Below the pieces are notes generated by a model, which searched no databases, had not been told where the DNA came from, and saw only the letters and a list, made by a program, of their open reading frames with translations. Shown here in pieces: positions 18,127 to 27,782 of a stretch of 64,000 nt of DNA. Each line of letters opens with the position of its first letter. Positions within the stretch are counted from its first letter, which is position 1. Origin of the DNA: Nitratireductor indicus C115 (lineage in GTDB: Bacteria > Pseudomonadota > Alphaproteobacteria > Rhizobiales > Rhizobiaceae); assembly GCF_000300515.1 (NCBI RefSeq), contig NZ_AMSI01000012.1:62001-126000 (forward strand). Reading direction: 5' to 3'. The position numbers were made by a program, and so were the translations under genes.

Positions 18127-19608
18127 TCATTGCGCGGCGCCCTCGCGCTCCGCTTTTTGCTCGGCAAGCACCTTGCGCACGGCGTCCACAAGGGCATCTT
18201 CCTTGACGGTGAACTGCGCAACGCGCGCCTCGCGCCATTCCTCGTTGCTCTCGATCTCCTCGGAGAGCCTCTTGCCTTCGATGAGGTCCTTGATCTGCAC
18301 CTCGCCATTGGCGCGTTCGTCGGCGCCCTGGATGATGGCGACGGGACTGCCGCGCCGGTCGGCATATTTGAGCTGATTGCCGAATTTCTTCCAGTTGCCC
18401 TGATACATCTCGGCGCGGATACCGGCCTGCCGCAGTGCCTGCGTGAACTGCTGGTATTTGGCCATCGCTTCCGTGTCGCCGTCCATCACGGTCACGAGCA
18501 CCGGCGGCAGCACCGTGTCGCGACCGAGCTTGCCGAGGTTCTTGAGCGCCGTCGCCAGCCGCGACACGCCGATGGAAAAGCCCGTCGCCGGCACCGGCTG
18601 ACCGCGAAAGCGAGAGACGAGCCCGTCATAGCGCCCGCCGCCGCCGACGGAGCCGAAGCGCACGATCTCGCCCTTTTCGTTGGGAATCTCGGCCAGAAGC
18701 TCCGCCTCGAAGACGGGACCGGTATAGTATTCGAGGCCGCGGACCACGGAGGGGTCGATCTTGATGCGCGCCGTGTCATATCCGGCAGCGCGGCAGAGAT
18801 TGTCGATTTCCGAAAGCTCCGAAGCGCCCGCCTTGAAGGTTTCGTTGTCGAGCGATCCGGCATCACCGGCAATGTAGTCGAGCACGATCTGCGCGTTCGC
18901 CTCGCTAAGCCCAGCGCCCTTCGTGAAGTCGCCTTCGCCTTCCTTGCCGCCGTCCCAGCGTCCTGCACCGAGCAGCAGCTTCACGCCCTCGGGGCCGAAC
19001 TTGTCCAGCTTGTCGATGGCGCGCAGCACGGTGAGCTTCTGCGCATCGTCGGAAACGCCGATGGCCTCCATCACGCCGTCGAGCACCTTTCGGTTGTTGA
19101 CGCGGATCACATAGTCGCCGCGCGCAATGCCGAGCGCTTCCATCACATCGGCCATCATCATGCACATCTCTGCGTCGGCGGCCACGCCCGGCGCGCCCAC
19201 CGTGTCGGCGTCGAACTGCATGAACTGGCGGAAGCGGCCCGGTCCCGGCTTCTCGTTGCGGAAAACATAACCTGCCCGGTAGGTCCGGTAGGGAAGCTGG
19301 ATCTCGTTGAAATTCTCCGCCACGTGGCGGGCGAGCGGTGCCGTAAGATCGTAGCGCAGCGAAAGCCACTGCTCGTCGTCGTCCTGCAGCGAGAACACGC
19401 CTTCATTGGGCCGGTCCTGGTCCGGCAGGAATTTGCCGAGCGCATCCGTATACTCGAAGATCGGCGTCTCAACCGGGTCGAAACCGTAGCGTTCATAGAC
19501 TTCGCGGATACGCGCACACATCTCGTCCACGGCCCGGATATCGTCCGCATGGCGGTCGACAAAGCCGCGCGGGAGCCTCGCTCTGGTCTTGCCAGCCTTG
19601 TTCGCCAT
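18127..19608 (-). CDS. hisS: Histidyl-tRNA synthetase
   Basis: Encodes 493 residues. It charges tRNA-His. Class II motifs are visible: motif 2 in [19 protein letters not shown], the HisRS signature around [14 protein letters not shown], and motif 3 in [13 protein letters not shown] ... [12 protein letters not shown]. The insertion domain lies at about 180-250 and the anticodon domain after residue 390. The form is the longer alphaproteobacterial one. In several alphaproteobacteria tRNA-His lacks G-1 and HisRS is adapted; whether that holds here cannot be seen. It leads the hisS-hisZ-hisG set. Confidence 0.95.
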   Translation of the reverse strand: MANKAGKTRARLPRGFVDRHADDIRAVDEMCARIREVYERYGFDPVETPIFEYTDALGKFLPDQDRPNEGVFSLQDDDEQWLSLRYDLTAPLARHVAENFNEIQLPYRTYRAGYVFRNEKPGPGRFRQFMQFDADTVGAPGVAADAEMCMMMADVMEALGIARGDYVIRVNNRKVLDGVMEAIGVSDDAQKLTVLRAIDKLDKFGPEGVKLLLGAGRWDGGKEGEGDFTKGAGLSEANAQIVLDYIAGDAGSLDNETFKAGASELSEIDNLCRAAGYDTARIKIDPSVVRGLEYYTGPVFEAELLAEIPNEKGEIVRFGSVGGGGRYDGLVSRFRGQPVPATGFSIGVSRLATALKNLGKLGRDTVLPPVLVTVMDGDTEAMAKYQQFTQALRQAGIRAEMYQGNWKKFGNQLKYADRRGSPVAIIQGADERANGEVQIKDLIEGKRLSEEIESNEEWREARVAQFTVKEDALVDAVRKVLAEQKAEREGAAQ

Positions 19609-19638
19609 ATCGAAAATCCGTCTGTAGACAAAAGAAAA

Positions 19639-19660
19639 CCGCGCCCGGGAAGGGGCGCGG
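19639..19660 (-). terminator. Rho-independent terminator of the TadG-like gene
   Basis: CCGCGCCC (19639-19646) and GGGCGCGG (19653-19660) form a perfect 8-bp stem with a 6-base loop. Read on the minus strand it is followed by TTTTCTTTTGTC. It lies between the end of the TadG-like gene (19699) and the start of hisS (19608), so it separates the two minus-strand genes. Confidence 0.85.
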
Positions 19661-19698
19661 CTGTCCTAGCCGATCATGGCCGAAGCGGCAAGTGCGGG

Positions 19699-21576
19699 TC
19701 AGCCCACGATGCGCAGGTTGGAAAGCTCGTCGCCGATCTCCTTGAATTTCTGATCGAGATCGCCGCCCGTGGCGTTCCAGAAAAGCTTTACCGGCTTGCC
19801 GTCGCCGTCGCGGCGGCTGCGCGAGTCCGAAGCGCATTCCTTCAGCGCGTCGATCTGCTTTTTCTCCGTCTGGTCGCTCGACTTCAGATCGAGGGCGACC
19901 GTCATAACGATGATGTTTTTCGCCTTCGCGTTCTCGCATATCGCGCTCATATGCTGGGTCATGGCGGTGGAGAAATTGTCGTTGGAGAAATCGGTCTTGT
20001 TGATGCTGCTTGTGCCGTCGAAGATGCGGCTGTCGCCGCTCCGGTTCTTGGCATAGCCATAATTGGAATAGATCGATTTCGCGCCGGCGAGATCGTTGCC
20101 GCCATAGCGATAGTTCGAGCCGGAATAGTCCTGGGCCACGACGCTTGTCGGCGTGTAATAGGTGTTGGCGCCGTCCGTCAGGACGATGACCACCTTGTCA
20201 TTGCCCTTTTCCGTGTCGGCGCGGGCTTCCGTGAACGGTGCGCTGCCCGAGACGACGCGCCACCCCCAGGCGATGCCTTCCGTCACATTGGTGGCGCCGC
20301 TTGCCTCCATCGCATCGATGGCGTCGTAGACCGAATTGAGGCCGGTTGTGGTGCCCACATCCTTGAGCGTGGTGATCGCCTTGGTCGTGCAGCCCGCATT
20401 GGGACCCTCAAGATTGCCGGTCGCGCTGGTTTCCGATGGCGTGAAATATTTCGGCATGAAGGCCTGCCGCGTCGCCGAGCTGGTGCTGCTCGTCAGGTCC
20501 GCCCACCAGTTGTTGTTCGCCGGCCGGCCGGAAGAATCCGTGCGATCCGTCTCGTCGGGCGCGAACATCGGCACGAAATAGGTTTCCGGCTTCGCTGACG
20601 ATGGCGCCTCGTTGTTCAGATTGTACGGGTAGGGGCGCATTTCGACGCAACCCGCCCAGTCGGGCATCTTGGTGTAGCTCCAGCTTTTGCAGTTGCCATA
20701 CCAGTCCCGCTTCGTGCACTCCTTGCGTTGCAGGCCGGCATAAAGCGTGAAGCGGGTAACCTTCTGGTTTTCCTCCGAACCCCAGCCGCTGCCACGCTTG
20801 TAGTAGACGCCGCCGCTCTGTTCCACACGCTTGTTGGAATCCGTCGAACCCATCGAACTCCAGTCGAAATTCTCGTGGTGAATGGGCGAACGGCCATCCG
20901 TATCCATCCAGCTTGCGGTGGCGTTCTGCGTTCCCACATTCACCGCCCCGGCAAACGGCACAACGCCGAACTGCACCGGCTTTGAAACCTGCTTCATTTG
21001 CGCGCCTTCGGCGGCGATGGTCTTCACCAGTTCCTTTGCGGCTTTCTTCAGGATGGAGAGGCGTTTTTCCGTGGAGCCTGTGCCGACATAGTCCATCGAG
21101 CCGGAATTATCGAGAACGAGCGCCACTTCCAGCGTGTTCTGCATGCGGATTTCCGATTGGGCGCGGAAATCGATGTTGATGTCCTCCGCAGGTCCGTCAC
21201 GCATCAGCGCCTTGAAGGCTGGAAAGAAGATCGGCTGATAGGTGAGGTCCGCCGTAAGCAGCAGCGTTCCCCCGCCCGAACTGTTGTTATTGGGCAGGAC
21301 CACATGGAGTATCGCGTTTTCCGGCTTCACGCTCTTCAGATTCGTGCGGAAGAAGCTCTCGGCATATTGCAGCGTGTCGGAATCCGTAGCCCCGGATGAA
21401 AGAAAACGCGCCGTGGCGAGCCCCGCCGCATCGAGCGCATTCTGTGTCTGCTGCTTTTGCCGCGACATCTGCGTGTAGTCGACCGCCAGCGCCACAGCGC
21501 CCAACATCGGCGCCATGAGCAGGCCCGTCATCATTGCGAAATTGCCGCGGCGATCGCGTAGGAAAGACATCAACAT
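19699..21576 (-). CDS. TadG-like pilus/Flp-associated protein with a von Willebrand A domain
   Basis: Encodes 625 residues from the ATG at 21576, which has AGGTGG five bases upstream; the frame is open 70 codons further up but without conserved sequence. The N-terminus RRGNFAMMTGLLMAPMLG is the TadE/TadG prepilin-like segment, with one membrane helix. A split von Willebrand A domain follows, with MIDAS motif DNSGS, the DATNVTEGIAWGW-like loop region and VVIVLTDGAN. A long insertion (about 190-370) between the first MIDAS loop and the second half is rich in Asn, Ser and Gly. It is probably exported and involved in Tad-type adhesion or cell-surface integrity. No other tad genes are nearby. Confidence 0.82.
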   Translation of the reverse strand: MLMSFLRDRRGNFAMMTGLLMAPMLGAVALAVDYTQMSRQKQQTQNALDAAGLATARFLSSGATDSDTLQYAESFFRTNLKSVKPENAILHVVLPNNNSSGGGTLLLTADLTYQPIFFPAFKALMRDGPAEDINIDFRAQSEIRMQNTLEVALVLDNSGSMDYVGTGSTEKRLSILKKAAKELVKTIAAEGAQMKQVSKPVQFGVVPFAGAVNVGTQNATASWMDTDGRSPIHHENFDWSSMGSTDSNKRVEQSGGVYYKRGSGWGSEENQKVTRFTLYAGLQRKECTKRDWYGNCKSWSYTKMPDWAGCVEMRPYPYNLNNEAPSSAKPETYFVPMFAPDETDRTDSSGRPANNNWWADLTSSTSSATRQAFMPKYFTPSETSATGNLEGPNAGCTTKAITTLKDVGTTTGLNSVYDAIDAMEASGATNVTEGIAWGWRVVSGSAPFTEARADTEKGNDKVVIVLTDGANTYYTPTSVVAQDYSGSNYRYGGNDLAGAKSIYSNYGYAKNRSGDSRIFDGTSSINKTDFSNDNFSTAMTQHMSAICENAKAKNIIVMTVALDLKSSDQTEKKQIDALKECASDSRSRRDGDGKPVKLFWNATGGDLDQKFKEIGDELSNLRIVG

Positions 21577-21847
21577 GTGTGCCACCTGAAATCCAAGACA
21601 CTCAGCCCCAAACTGAATGTTCGAGGCCCAATCTCGGAGAAACTGCTTAATCGGGTGTAACCGCCGGCTGGTCATTGTTGGGCTTGGTTCCCGCAAGGTT
21701 AAGCCGGTTCTTAGAATGCGCGGCAAAGTGGCGAAGGGCACAAAAGCGGGTGACAGTTCGCCCCCCTTCCGATAATCCCCCGCCATGCTATTACTCCGCC
21801 CGAGCCTTCACGCCCGAAACGATGCACTCTCCCAAGTCTGAATCCTG
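21577..21847. other. Divergent promoter region, no gene seen
   Basis: The gap between the TadG-like gene (minus) and the HAD hydrolase gene (plus) is 271 bp. It contains AACCGCCGGCT near 21659 and AAGCCGGTT near 21700, a loose inverted repeat, and AT-richer blocks consistent with two promoters. No open frame with a ribosome site or recognisable RNA was found. Confidence 0.5.
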
Positions 21848-22708
21848 ATGTCCGAAGCTCCGAAGATGATCGATACGCTGGATGACCTTGCCGGCGATTA
21901 CGCAGTGCTCCTGTGCGATGTGTGGGGCGTGATCCACAATGGCGTGGCCGCCTTCGAGCCTGCCTGTGCTGCGCTCGCGCGTGCCCGCGCGGCGGGAAAG
22001 GCCGTGGTTCTGATCACCAATTCGCCGCGCCCGCGTCAGGGTGTGGAAGAACAGCTCGATCTTCTGAGTGTGCCGCGCGAAGCCTGGGACAGGGTGGTGA
22101 CCTCGGGCGATGTGACGCGCGACCTGATCCGCTCGGGCCCACGCCGTATCTTCCATATCGGACCCGAGCGCGACGAAGCCCTTTACGACGGGCTTGACGT
22201 GGAACTGGTGGAGGATTTCGAGGCATCGGGTGTCGTCTGTACCGGTCTGTTCGACGACGAGACCGAGACGCCTGAAGATTATGCCGAGCTTCTTCAGCGT
22301 TTGCGTATGCGCGATCTTCCGTTCATCTGCGCCAATCCGGATATCATGGTCGAGCGTGGCGACAAGCATATATGGTGTGCGGGCGCGCTGGCGCGCGATT
22401 ATGGACTATTGGGCGGCCGGACCCTGATCGCCGGCAAGCCGCATCGCCCCATCTACGATGCGGCCTTTCGTGTTGCAGGTGCCTTTCTTGGCCGCGATGT
22501 CGCGCATGGGGAAGCGCTCGCCATCGGTGATGGCATCCTGACCGACGTCAAGGGTGCGGACAATTATGGCCTCGACGTTCTCTATGTGTCGGGCGGTATC
22601 CATGCGCGCGAATACGGTCCGCTCGAACGGCCCGATGCCGCGCTTCTCGCCGCTTTCCTGGAAAAGCACGGGCATATGCCCGTCGCCGCCATCACGCGTC
22701 TGAAATAG
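21848..22708 (+). CDS. HAD-superfamily class IIA hydrolase (TIGR01459-like)
   Basis: Encodes 286 residues. Motif I is LLCDVWGVIHNG (nucleophile and second Asp replaced in the class IIA style, D-x-W-G). Motif II is the Thr/Ser of LITNSPRP, the cap segment follows, and motif III is IAGKPHRPIYD with GDGILTDVKGAD as motif IV. This matches the TIGR01459 group, found in alphaproteobacteria and of unknown substrate (NagD-like phosphatases). It lies one base before ribF, and RibF-adjacent members might act on flavin nucleotides or sugar phosphates; that is only an inference from position. Confidence 0.85.
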   Translation: MSEAPKMIDTLDDLAGDYAVLLCDVWGVIHNGVAAFEPACAALARARAAGKAVVLITNSPRPRQGVEEQLDLLSVPREAWDRVVTSGDVTRDLIRSGPRRIFHIGPERDEALYDGLDVELVEDFEASGVVCTGLFDDETETPEDYAELLQRLRMRDLPFICANPDIMVERGDKHIWCAGALARDYGLLGGRTLIAGKPHRPIYDAAFRVAGAFLGRDVAHGEALAIGDGILTDVKGADNYGLDVLYVSGGIHAREYGPLERPDAALLAAFLEKHGHMPVAAITRLK

Positions 22709-22709
22709 G

Positions 22710-23717
22710 GTGAGGCCCGTGCCGTCTGCGATCCAGCGCATCGAAGGTTCCGCAAACCTGCCCGCCCCGCTCCGTGGGGGCGTGGTTGCGATTGGAAATT
22801 TCGACGGCGTCCATCGCGGACATCAGGCTGTTCTGGAACCCGCCCTCAATATCGCCCGGCAACAAGGCGTTCCCGCACTCGTTCTTACCTTCGAGCCGCA
22901 TCCCAGAAGCGTTTTCCGCCCTGAACAGGCGATGTTCCGCCTGACGCCTGCGCCCATGAAGGCGCGCCTGCTTGGCGCGCTCGGCTTCGATGCCGTGGTG
23001 GAGCAGGAATTCACCCGAGAATTTTCCGGCCTGTCGCCCGACGACTTCATTCGCTCCGTCCTGATGGAGGGGCTCGGCATTTCCCATGTGGTCACCGGCT
23101 TTGATTTCCACTACGGCAAGAACCGGGGCGGCACGCCGCAGACACTGGCCGAGGCGGGGCGGAACATGGGCTTCGGTGTCACCACGGTCGAAGCCTTCTC
23201 GGACGAAGGCGGGGCCGTCATTTCCTCAAGTCGTATCCGTGAGCTTCTGTCGGGCGGTGAGGTTGCGGAGGCGGCCGGCCTGCTTGGCTATCGCTACACG
23301 GTCGAGGCCGAGGTGACGGGAGGCAAGAAGCTTGGCCGCACGCTGGGCTTTCCCACCGCCAATATGGCGCTAGTCCCCGAGGCGGCGCTGCGGCATGGCA
23401 TTTATGCCGTCCGCTTCCGCCGCGCCGATGGCACGCTTCACGACGGCGTGGCGAGTTTCGGTCGCAGGCCCACAGTGGACGAGGACGGTGCGCCGCTTCT
23501 GGAAACCTTCCTGTTCGATTTTTCGGGTGACCTTTATGGCGAGACCTGTGCGGTCTCACTGTTCGGTTTCCTGCGCGGAGAGATCAAGTTCGATGGTCTG
23601 GACGCTCTGGTCGCGCAGATGAAGCGCGACGAGGAAGAGGCCCGCGCGCTCCTTTCGGGCGTGCGTCCGCTGTCCGCGCTCGATCTGGAAACCGCCTTCG
23701 ACGGGCTGGTCGCTTGA
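22710..23717 (+). CDS. ribF: Bifunctional riboflavin kinase / FAD synthetase
   Basis: Encodes 335 residues. The N-terminal adenylyltransferase domain contains AIGNFDGVHRGHQ (nucleotide-binding GNFDGVHRGH) and ISSSRIRELLSGG. The C-terminal kinase domain contains GRTLGFPTANM (PTAN motif) and the catalytic glutamate region LETFLFDF. It makes FMN from riboflavin and then FAD. The start is uncertain: GTG at 22710 is used here and GTG at 22719 is an alternative closer to a GGTGAGG block. It is tightly coupled to the HAD gene upstream. Confidence 0.95.
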   Translation: MRPVPSAIQRIEGSANLPAPLRGGVVAIGNFDGVHRGHQAVLEPALNIARQQGVPALVLTFEPHPRSVFRPEQAMFRLTPAPMKARLLGALGFDAVVEQEFTREFSGLSPDDFIRSVLMEGLGISHVVTGFDFHYGKNRGGTPQTLAEAGRNMGFGVTTVEAFSDEGGAVISSSRIRELLSGGEVAEAAGLLGYRYTVEAEVTGGKKLGRTLGFPTANMALVPEAALRHGIYAVRFRRADGTLHDGVASFGRRPTVDEDGAPLLETFLFDFSGDLYGETCAVSLFGFLRGEIKFDGLDALVAQMKRDEEEARALLSGVRPLSALDLETAFDGLVA

Positions 23718-23843
23718 CGGGCTTTTGATGCCGCGCGGTCAGGCCGCGCCAATCGCCTCTTTATTCTTGGGCAAGCCTCGGCTAAAAGCGCTTCCCATGA
23801 TGATGAGCGCCGGTTTCTACCCGATAGCCATACGAATTATTGG

Positions 23844-23884
23844 CCCGGCCTTCCTTGCTGCCTGAGCGCGGCGGAAGGTCCGGG
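23844..23884 (+). promoter_or_regulatory. Leader hairpin upstream of ileS
   Basis: Within the 256-bp gap before ileS, CCCGG-CCTTCC (23844-23854) pairs with GGAAGG-T-CCGGG (23873-23884), an 11-bp stem with a single bulged T and an 18-base loop. There is no T-run, so it is not a simple terminator of ribF. It ends about 90 bases before the ileS start codon. I know of no named leader RNA matching it. Nothing else was recognised in 23718-23973. Confidence 0.35.
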
Positions 23885-23973
23885 TATTTCAGCGCGTTCC
23901 TTGCGCGCCCTCCGCTTCAAGATACTGGCATCGGCGAAGCCCGTTTGCGCTTCGCTTCTTCCACGGCGAGACA

Positions 23974-26886
23974 ATGACCGATACGTCCGAAAAGATCGAC
24001 TATTCCAAGACCCTTTATCTGCCGCAGACCGACTTCCCCATGCGCGCAGGCCTGCCCCAGAAGGAGCCCGAGATGGTGGCCCGCTGGCAGGAAATGGATA
24101 TTTACCGCCTGATGCGCGAGGACGCAGCCGGCCGGCCGAAATTCGTCCTGCATGACGGCCCGCCCTATGCCAATGGCAACATTCATATCGGCCATGCGCT
24201 GAACAAGGTTCTGAAGGACGTCATCACCCGTTCCTTCCAGATGCGCGGCTATGATTCAAACTATGTGCCGGGCTGGGACTGCCACGGCCTGCCCATCGAA
24301 TGGAAGATCGAGGAGCAGTATCGCGCCAAGGGCAAGAACAAGGACGAGGTTCCCGTCAACGAGTTCAGGCAGGAATGCCGCGAGTTTGCCGCGCACTGGA
24401 TCAAGGTGCAGACAGGCGAGTTCCAGCGTCTTGGCATCGAGGGCGATTTCAAGAATCCCTACACGACGATGAATTTCCACGCCGAGGCACGGATCGCCGG
24501 CGAACTTTTGAAATTCGCCATGTCCGGCCAGCTCTACCGGGGTTCCAAGCCGGTCATGTGGTCGGTCGTCGAGCGCACGGCGCTGGCCGAGGCCGAGGTC
24601 GAATACCACGACCATGAGAGCGACACCGTCTGGGTGAAATTCCCGGTGGCAAGTAACGCCCCGCAGCTCGATGGTGCCTTCGTTGTCATCTGGACGACCA
24701 CGCCCTGGACACTGCCTGGCAACCGCGCCATCTCGTTCTCGCCGCGCATTTCCTACGGCCTCTACGAGGTGACGGCAGCAGAGAATGATTTTGGCCCGCA
24801 GGCGGGCGAGAAACTGATCTTCGCCGACGCGCTCGCCGAGGAGTCTTTCGCCAAGGCGAAGCTGCAATACAAGCGTCTGCGCGATGTCTCTGGCGATGAG
24901 CTCGGTGCGGCGGTCTGCGCCCATCCTCTGAAGGGTGTCGGCGGCGGTTATCAGTTCGCTGTTCCGCTCATCGCGGGCGATCACGTCACCGATGATGCCG
25001 GCACCGGTTTCGTGCACACCGCGCCCGGTCATGGGCGCGAGGATTTCGAGGCCTGGATGGACGCGCGTGCCGAGCTCGAGGCGCGCGGCATCGACAGTGC
25101 CATCCCCTTCACGGTCGACGATGCGGGCTACTACACCAAGGACGCGCCGGGCTTCGGTCCCGACCGCGAGGGCGGTCCCGCGCGTGTCATCGATGACAAG
25201 GGCAAGAAGGGCGATGCGAACGATGCCGTCATCAAGGCGCTGATCGCTGCGGACACGCTTTTTGCACGCGGCCGGCTCAAGCACTCCTATCCGCATTCCT
25301 GGCGCTCCAAGAAGCCGATCATCTTCCGCAACACGCCGCAGTGGTTCGTTTACATGGACAAGGAGCTGGGCGACGGTTCCACGCTGCGCACCCGCGCGCT
25401 GAAGGCCATCGACGAGACGCGTTTCGTGCCGACCGCCGGTCAGACGCGCCTGCGCGCCATGATCGAGGACCGGCCCGACTGGGTGCTTTCGCGCCAGCGC
25501 GCCTGGGGCGTGCCGATCTGCGTTTTTGCCGATGAGGATGGCAATGTCCTCAAGGACGATGCGGTGAACCAGCGCATCATCGATGCTTTCGAGGCCGAGG
25601 GCGCCGATGCCTGGTTTGCCGAGGGCGCGCGCGAGCGCTTCCTGGGTAACCGCGCCGGCGAAGGCTGGAAGCAGGTGATGGACATTCTGGACGTGTGGTT
25701 CGATTCCGGCTCCACACATACCTTCACGCTGGAGGACCGCCCCGACCTCAAATGGCCGGCGGATGTCTATCTCGAAGGCTCCGACCAGCATCGAGGCTGG
25801 TTCCACTCCTCGCTGCTGGAATCCTGCGGTACCCGTGGGCGCGCGCCCTACAATGCCGTCATCACCCATGGCTTCACCATGGATGAGGAAGGCCGCAAGA
25901 TGTCGAAATCGCTCGGCAACACGGTTGTTCCGCAGGATGTGATGGCCAAGTCCGGCGCCGATATCCTGCGCCTGTGGGTCATGACCACCGATTACTGGGA
26001 AGACCAGCGCCTCGGCCAGAACATCATCCAGACCAACATCGATGCCTATCGCAAGCTGCGCAACACCACGCGCTGGATGCTCGGCACCCTGGCCCATGAC
26101 GAGGGAGACACTGTCCCGCTTGCCGATATGCCGGAGCTGGAAAGGCTGATGCTGCATCGCCTTGCCGAGCTTGATGAGGTGGTGCGCCGCGGCTACGACA
26201 ATTTCGACTTCAAGCGCATTACGCGCTCGCTGCTGGATTTCATGGTGGTCGAGCTTTCGGCCTTCTATTTCGACGTGCGCAAGGATGCGCTCTATTGCGA
26301 CGCGCCTTCCAGCCTTCGCCGCAAGGCATCGCTGCAGGTGGTCCGCCAGCTGTTCGATTGCCTCGTGACGTGGCTCGCGCCGATGCTTCCCTTCACCACG
26401 GAAGAAGCCTGGCTTGAGCGTTATCCGCAGCAGAAATCGGTGCATCTTGCCCAGTTTCCGGAAATTCCGGCCGAGTGGCGCGATCAGGCGCTGGCGGAGA
26501 AGTGGCGCAAGATCCGTCTGGTTCGCCGCGTGGTCACTGGCGCGCTGGAAATCGAGCGCAAGGAAAAGACCATCGGCTCCTCGCTTGAGGCCGCCCCTGT
26601 CGTTTATGTGAGCGATGAAGCGCTGAAGGCGGCGATTGCCGATGCGGACATGGCCGAAATCTGCATCACGAGCGGTATCGACATTCGCGGAGATGCCGCG
26701 CCGGAAGGCGCCTTCGCACTCGATGACGTGCCGGGCGTGGGAGTGGTGTTTGCACGCGCTTCCGGTACGAAGTGCGCGCGCTCCTGGCGCTACACCGGCG
26801 ATGTCGGCAGCGACACGGAATTTCCGGACGTGTCGGCGCGTGATGCGGCGGCCTTGCACGAATTGCAGGCGCTCGGACGTCTTTAG
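23974..26886 (+). CDS. ileS: Isoleucyl-tRNA synthetase
   Basis: Encodes 970 residues, a class I synthetase that charges tRNA-Ile and edits Val-tRNA. HIGH is at 71-74 (NGNIHIGH) and KMSKS at 642-646 ([10 protein letters not shown]). The CP1 editing domain is at about 200-420 with the tract [13 protein letters not shown]. The C-terminus keeps only [15 protein letters not shown] and lacks the paired cysteines of the zinc knuckle seen in many bacterial IleRS; from memory this loss is usual in rhizobia. It is of bacterial type 1. A strong terminator follows directly. Confidence 0.97.
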   Translation: MTDTSEKIDYSKTLYLPQTDFPMRAGLPQKEPEMVARWQEMDIYRLMREDAAGRPKFVLHDGPPYANGNIHIGHALNKVLKDVITRSFQMRGYDSNYVPGWDCHGLPIEWKIEEQYRAKGKNKDEVPVNEFRQECREFAAHWIKVQTGEFQRLGIEGDFKNPYTTMNFHAEARIAGELLKFAMSGQLYRGSKPVMWSVVERTALAEAEVEYHDHESDTVWVKFPVASNAPQLDGAFVVIWTTTPWTLPGNRAISFSPRISYGLYEVTAAENDFGPQAGEKLIFADALAEESFAKAKLQYKRLRDVSGDELGAAVCAHPLKGVGGGYQFAVPLIAGDHVTDDAGTGFVHTAPGHGREDFEAWMDARAELEARGIDSAIPFTVDDAGYYTKDAPGFGPDREGGPARVIDDKGKKGDANDAVIKALIAADTLFARGRLKHSYPHSWRSKKPIIFRNTPQWFVYMDKELGDGSTLRTRALKAIDETRFVPTAGQTRLRAMIEDRPDWVLSRQRAWGVPICVFADEDGNVLKDDAVNQRIIDAFEAEGADAWFAEGARERFLGNRAGEGWKQVMDILDVWFDSGSTHTFTLEDRPDLKWPADVYLEGSDQHRGWFHSSLLESCGTRGRAPYNAVITHGFTMDEEGRKMSKSLGNTVVPQDVMAKSGADILRLWVMTTDYWEDQRLGQNIIQTNIDAYRKLRNTTRWMLGTLAHDEGDTVPLADMPELERLMLHRLAELDEVVRRGYDNFDFKRITRSLLDFMVVELSAFYFDVRKDALYCDAPSSLRRKASLQVVRQLFDCLVTWLAPMLPFTTEEAWLERYPQQKSVHLAQFPEIPAEWRDQALAEKWRKIRLVRRVVTGALEIERKEKTIGSSLEAAPVVYVSDEALKAAIADADMAEICITSGIDIRGDAAPEGAFALDDVPGVGVVFARASGTKCARSWRYTGDVGSDTEFPDVSARDAAALHELQALGRL

Positions 26887-26893
26887 ACGGCAT

Positions 26894-26924
26894 AAGCGGG
26901 GCGCGGTGATTGCGTCCCGCTTTT
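26894..26924 (+). terminator. Rho-independent terminator of ileS
   Basis: AAGCGGGGCGC (26894-26904) pairs with GCGTCCCGCTT (26912-26922), 11 bp with one G-T pair and a 7-base loop, ending in TTTT. It starts eight bases after the ileS stop codon. Confidence 0.88.
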
Positions 26925-27075
26925 GGCTTCGCTACAACTTCCGCCGGTCGGGGAGATGCCACGTTGTCGCCGGATTTTTGGGCGACACGGCAGGCAAGGC
27001 TCTGCCGGCAACATAAAACGGGACGTCAGACAGGGTGGCGAGCGTAGGCGTTTACCCCCTGGGAGAGAGGTAGCA

Positions 27076-27744
27076 GTGAAGAGAATGGAATCCAGTGCAC
27101 CGCGGCGTGCCGCCCGCCTTGTTGCGGCGTCGGGCGTGCTTTCCGTGTCCGCTGCCTTGCTTTCCGGCTGCCTGGGCGCTCCCACTTACGGTACGGGCAA
27201 GGCGGCTGACCAGCAGCTTCTTGAAGACGTCACCGGCGTGCTGTCGATCGGTCCCAAGAACAAGGAACGCATCGAATACAAGCCGCGCGCCGGCCTCGTC
27301 ATGCCCGCTTCCACCGAGGTTCTGCCGCCTCCGCAGCAGGAAGTTGCCGCTTCGGGCAACCCCGCCTGGCCCGAGTCGCCCGAACAGCGCCTTGCGCGCA
27401 TTCGCGCCGAAGCGACCGAGAACCAGGACAATCCGCTTTATCGCTCCTCCGTGGTGCGTGACATCGGCGTCAACGCCCGCAAGGACGACGGCACGATCGA
27501 TCCCGCCATGGCCAAGGCGCAGCGTGAGGAAGTCATGAAGCGCCGTGCCGAGGCAACGCAGCTCAATCCGACCTCCCGTCGTTATCTGAGCGAGCCCCCG
27601 GTCGATTATCGCCGTCCCGCCGACAGCGCCCCCGTTGGCGAGCTCGGTGTGGATGAGGTGAAGAAGCAGCGCGAGGCAAAACGCGCCGCCCAGAAGGGTG
27701 GTGGCGGTTTCGATCTCGGCCGTCTCTGGCCCTGGGGCAAATAA
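27076..27744 (+). CDS. Conserved lipoprotein of unknown function
   Basis: Encodes 222 residues from a GTG at 27076 with GAGAGG upstream (an ATG three codons later is possible). The signal peptide ends in the lipobox LLSGC. The mature part is hydrophilic and Pro/Gln/Arg rich, with LLEDVTGVLSIGPKNKERIEYKPR near the start (shown in part), PPPQQEVAASGNPAWPESPE and a C-terminal basic region ending FDLGRLWPWGK. It resembles conserved rhizobial lipoproteins found after ileS but I cannot name a family. It is likely exported and membrane-anchored. Confidence 0.72.
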   Translation: MKRMESSAPRRAARLVAASGVLSVSAALLSGCLGAPTYGTGKAADQQLLEDVTGVLSIGPKNKERIEYKPRAGLVMPASTEVLPPPQQEVAASGNPAWPESPEQRLARIRAEATENQDNPLYRSSVVRDIGVNARKDDGTIDPAMAKAQREEVMKRRAEATQLNPTSRRYLSEPPVDYRRPADSAPVGELGVDEVKKQREAKRAAQKGGGGFDLGRLWPWGK

Positions 27745-27759
27745 ACCCTTTTTGTTTCG

Positions 27760-27782
27760 AGCGGGGGCTCAATCCCCCCGCT
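27760..27782. terminator. Hairpin between convergent lipoprotein and tadA genes
   Basis: AGCGGGGG (27760-27767) and CCCCCGCT (27775-27782) form a perfect 8-bp stem with a 7-base loop; on the plus strand it is preceded by CCCTTTTTGTTTCG. It overlaps the last codons of tadA (stop at 27769) and can terminate or stabilise both converging transcripts. Confidence 0.65.

Noticed and set aside
17899-20598. An 899-codon plus-strand open frame antisense to hisZ, hisS and the TadG-like gene
   Set aside because: It crosses the boundaries and the terminator of three minus-strand genes and has shadow-type composition.
23718-23973. A T-box or known riboswitch before ileS
   Set aside because: No T-box sequence or specifier loop was seen; only a bulged hairpin without a T-run is present, so I list just the hairpin.
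24256-26859. An 867-codon minus-strand open frame antisense to ileS
   Set aside because: It mirrors the codon bias of ileS, contains no motif, and ileS is certain.
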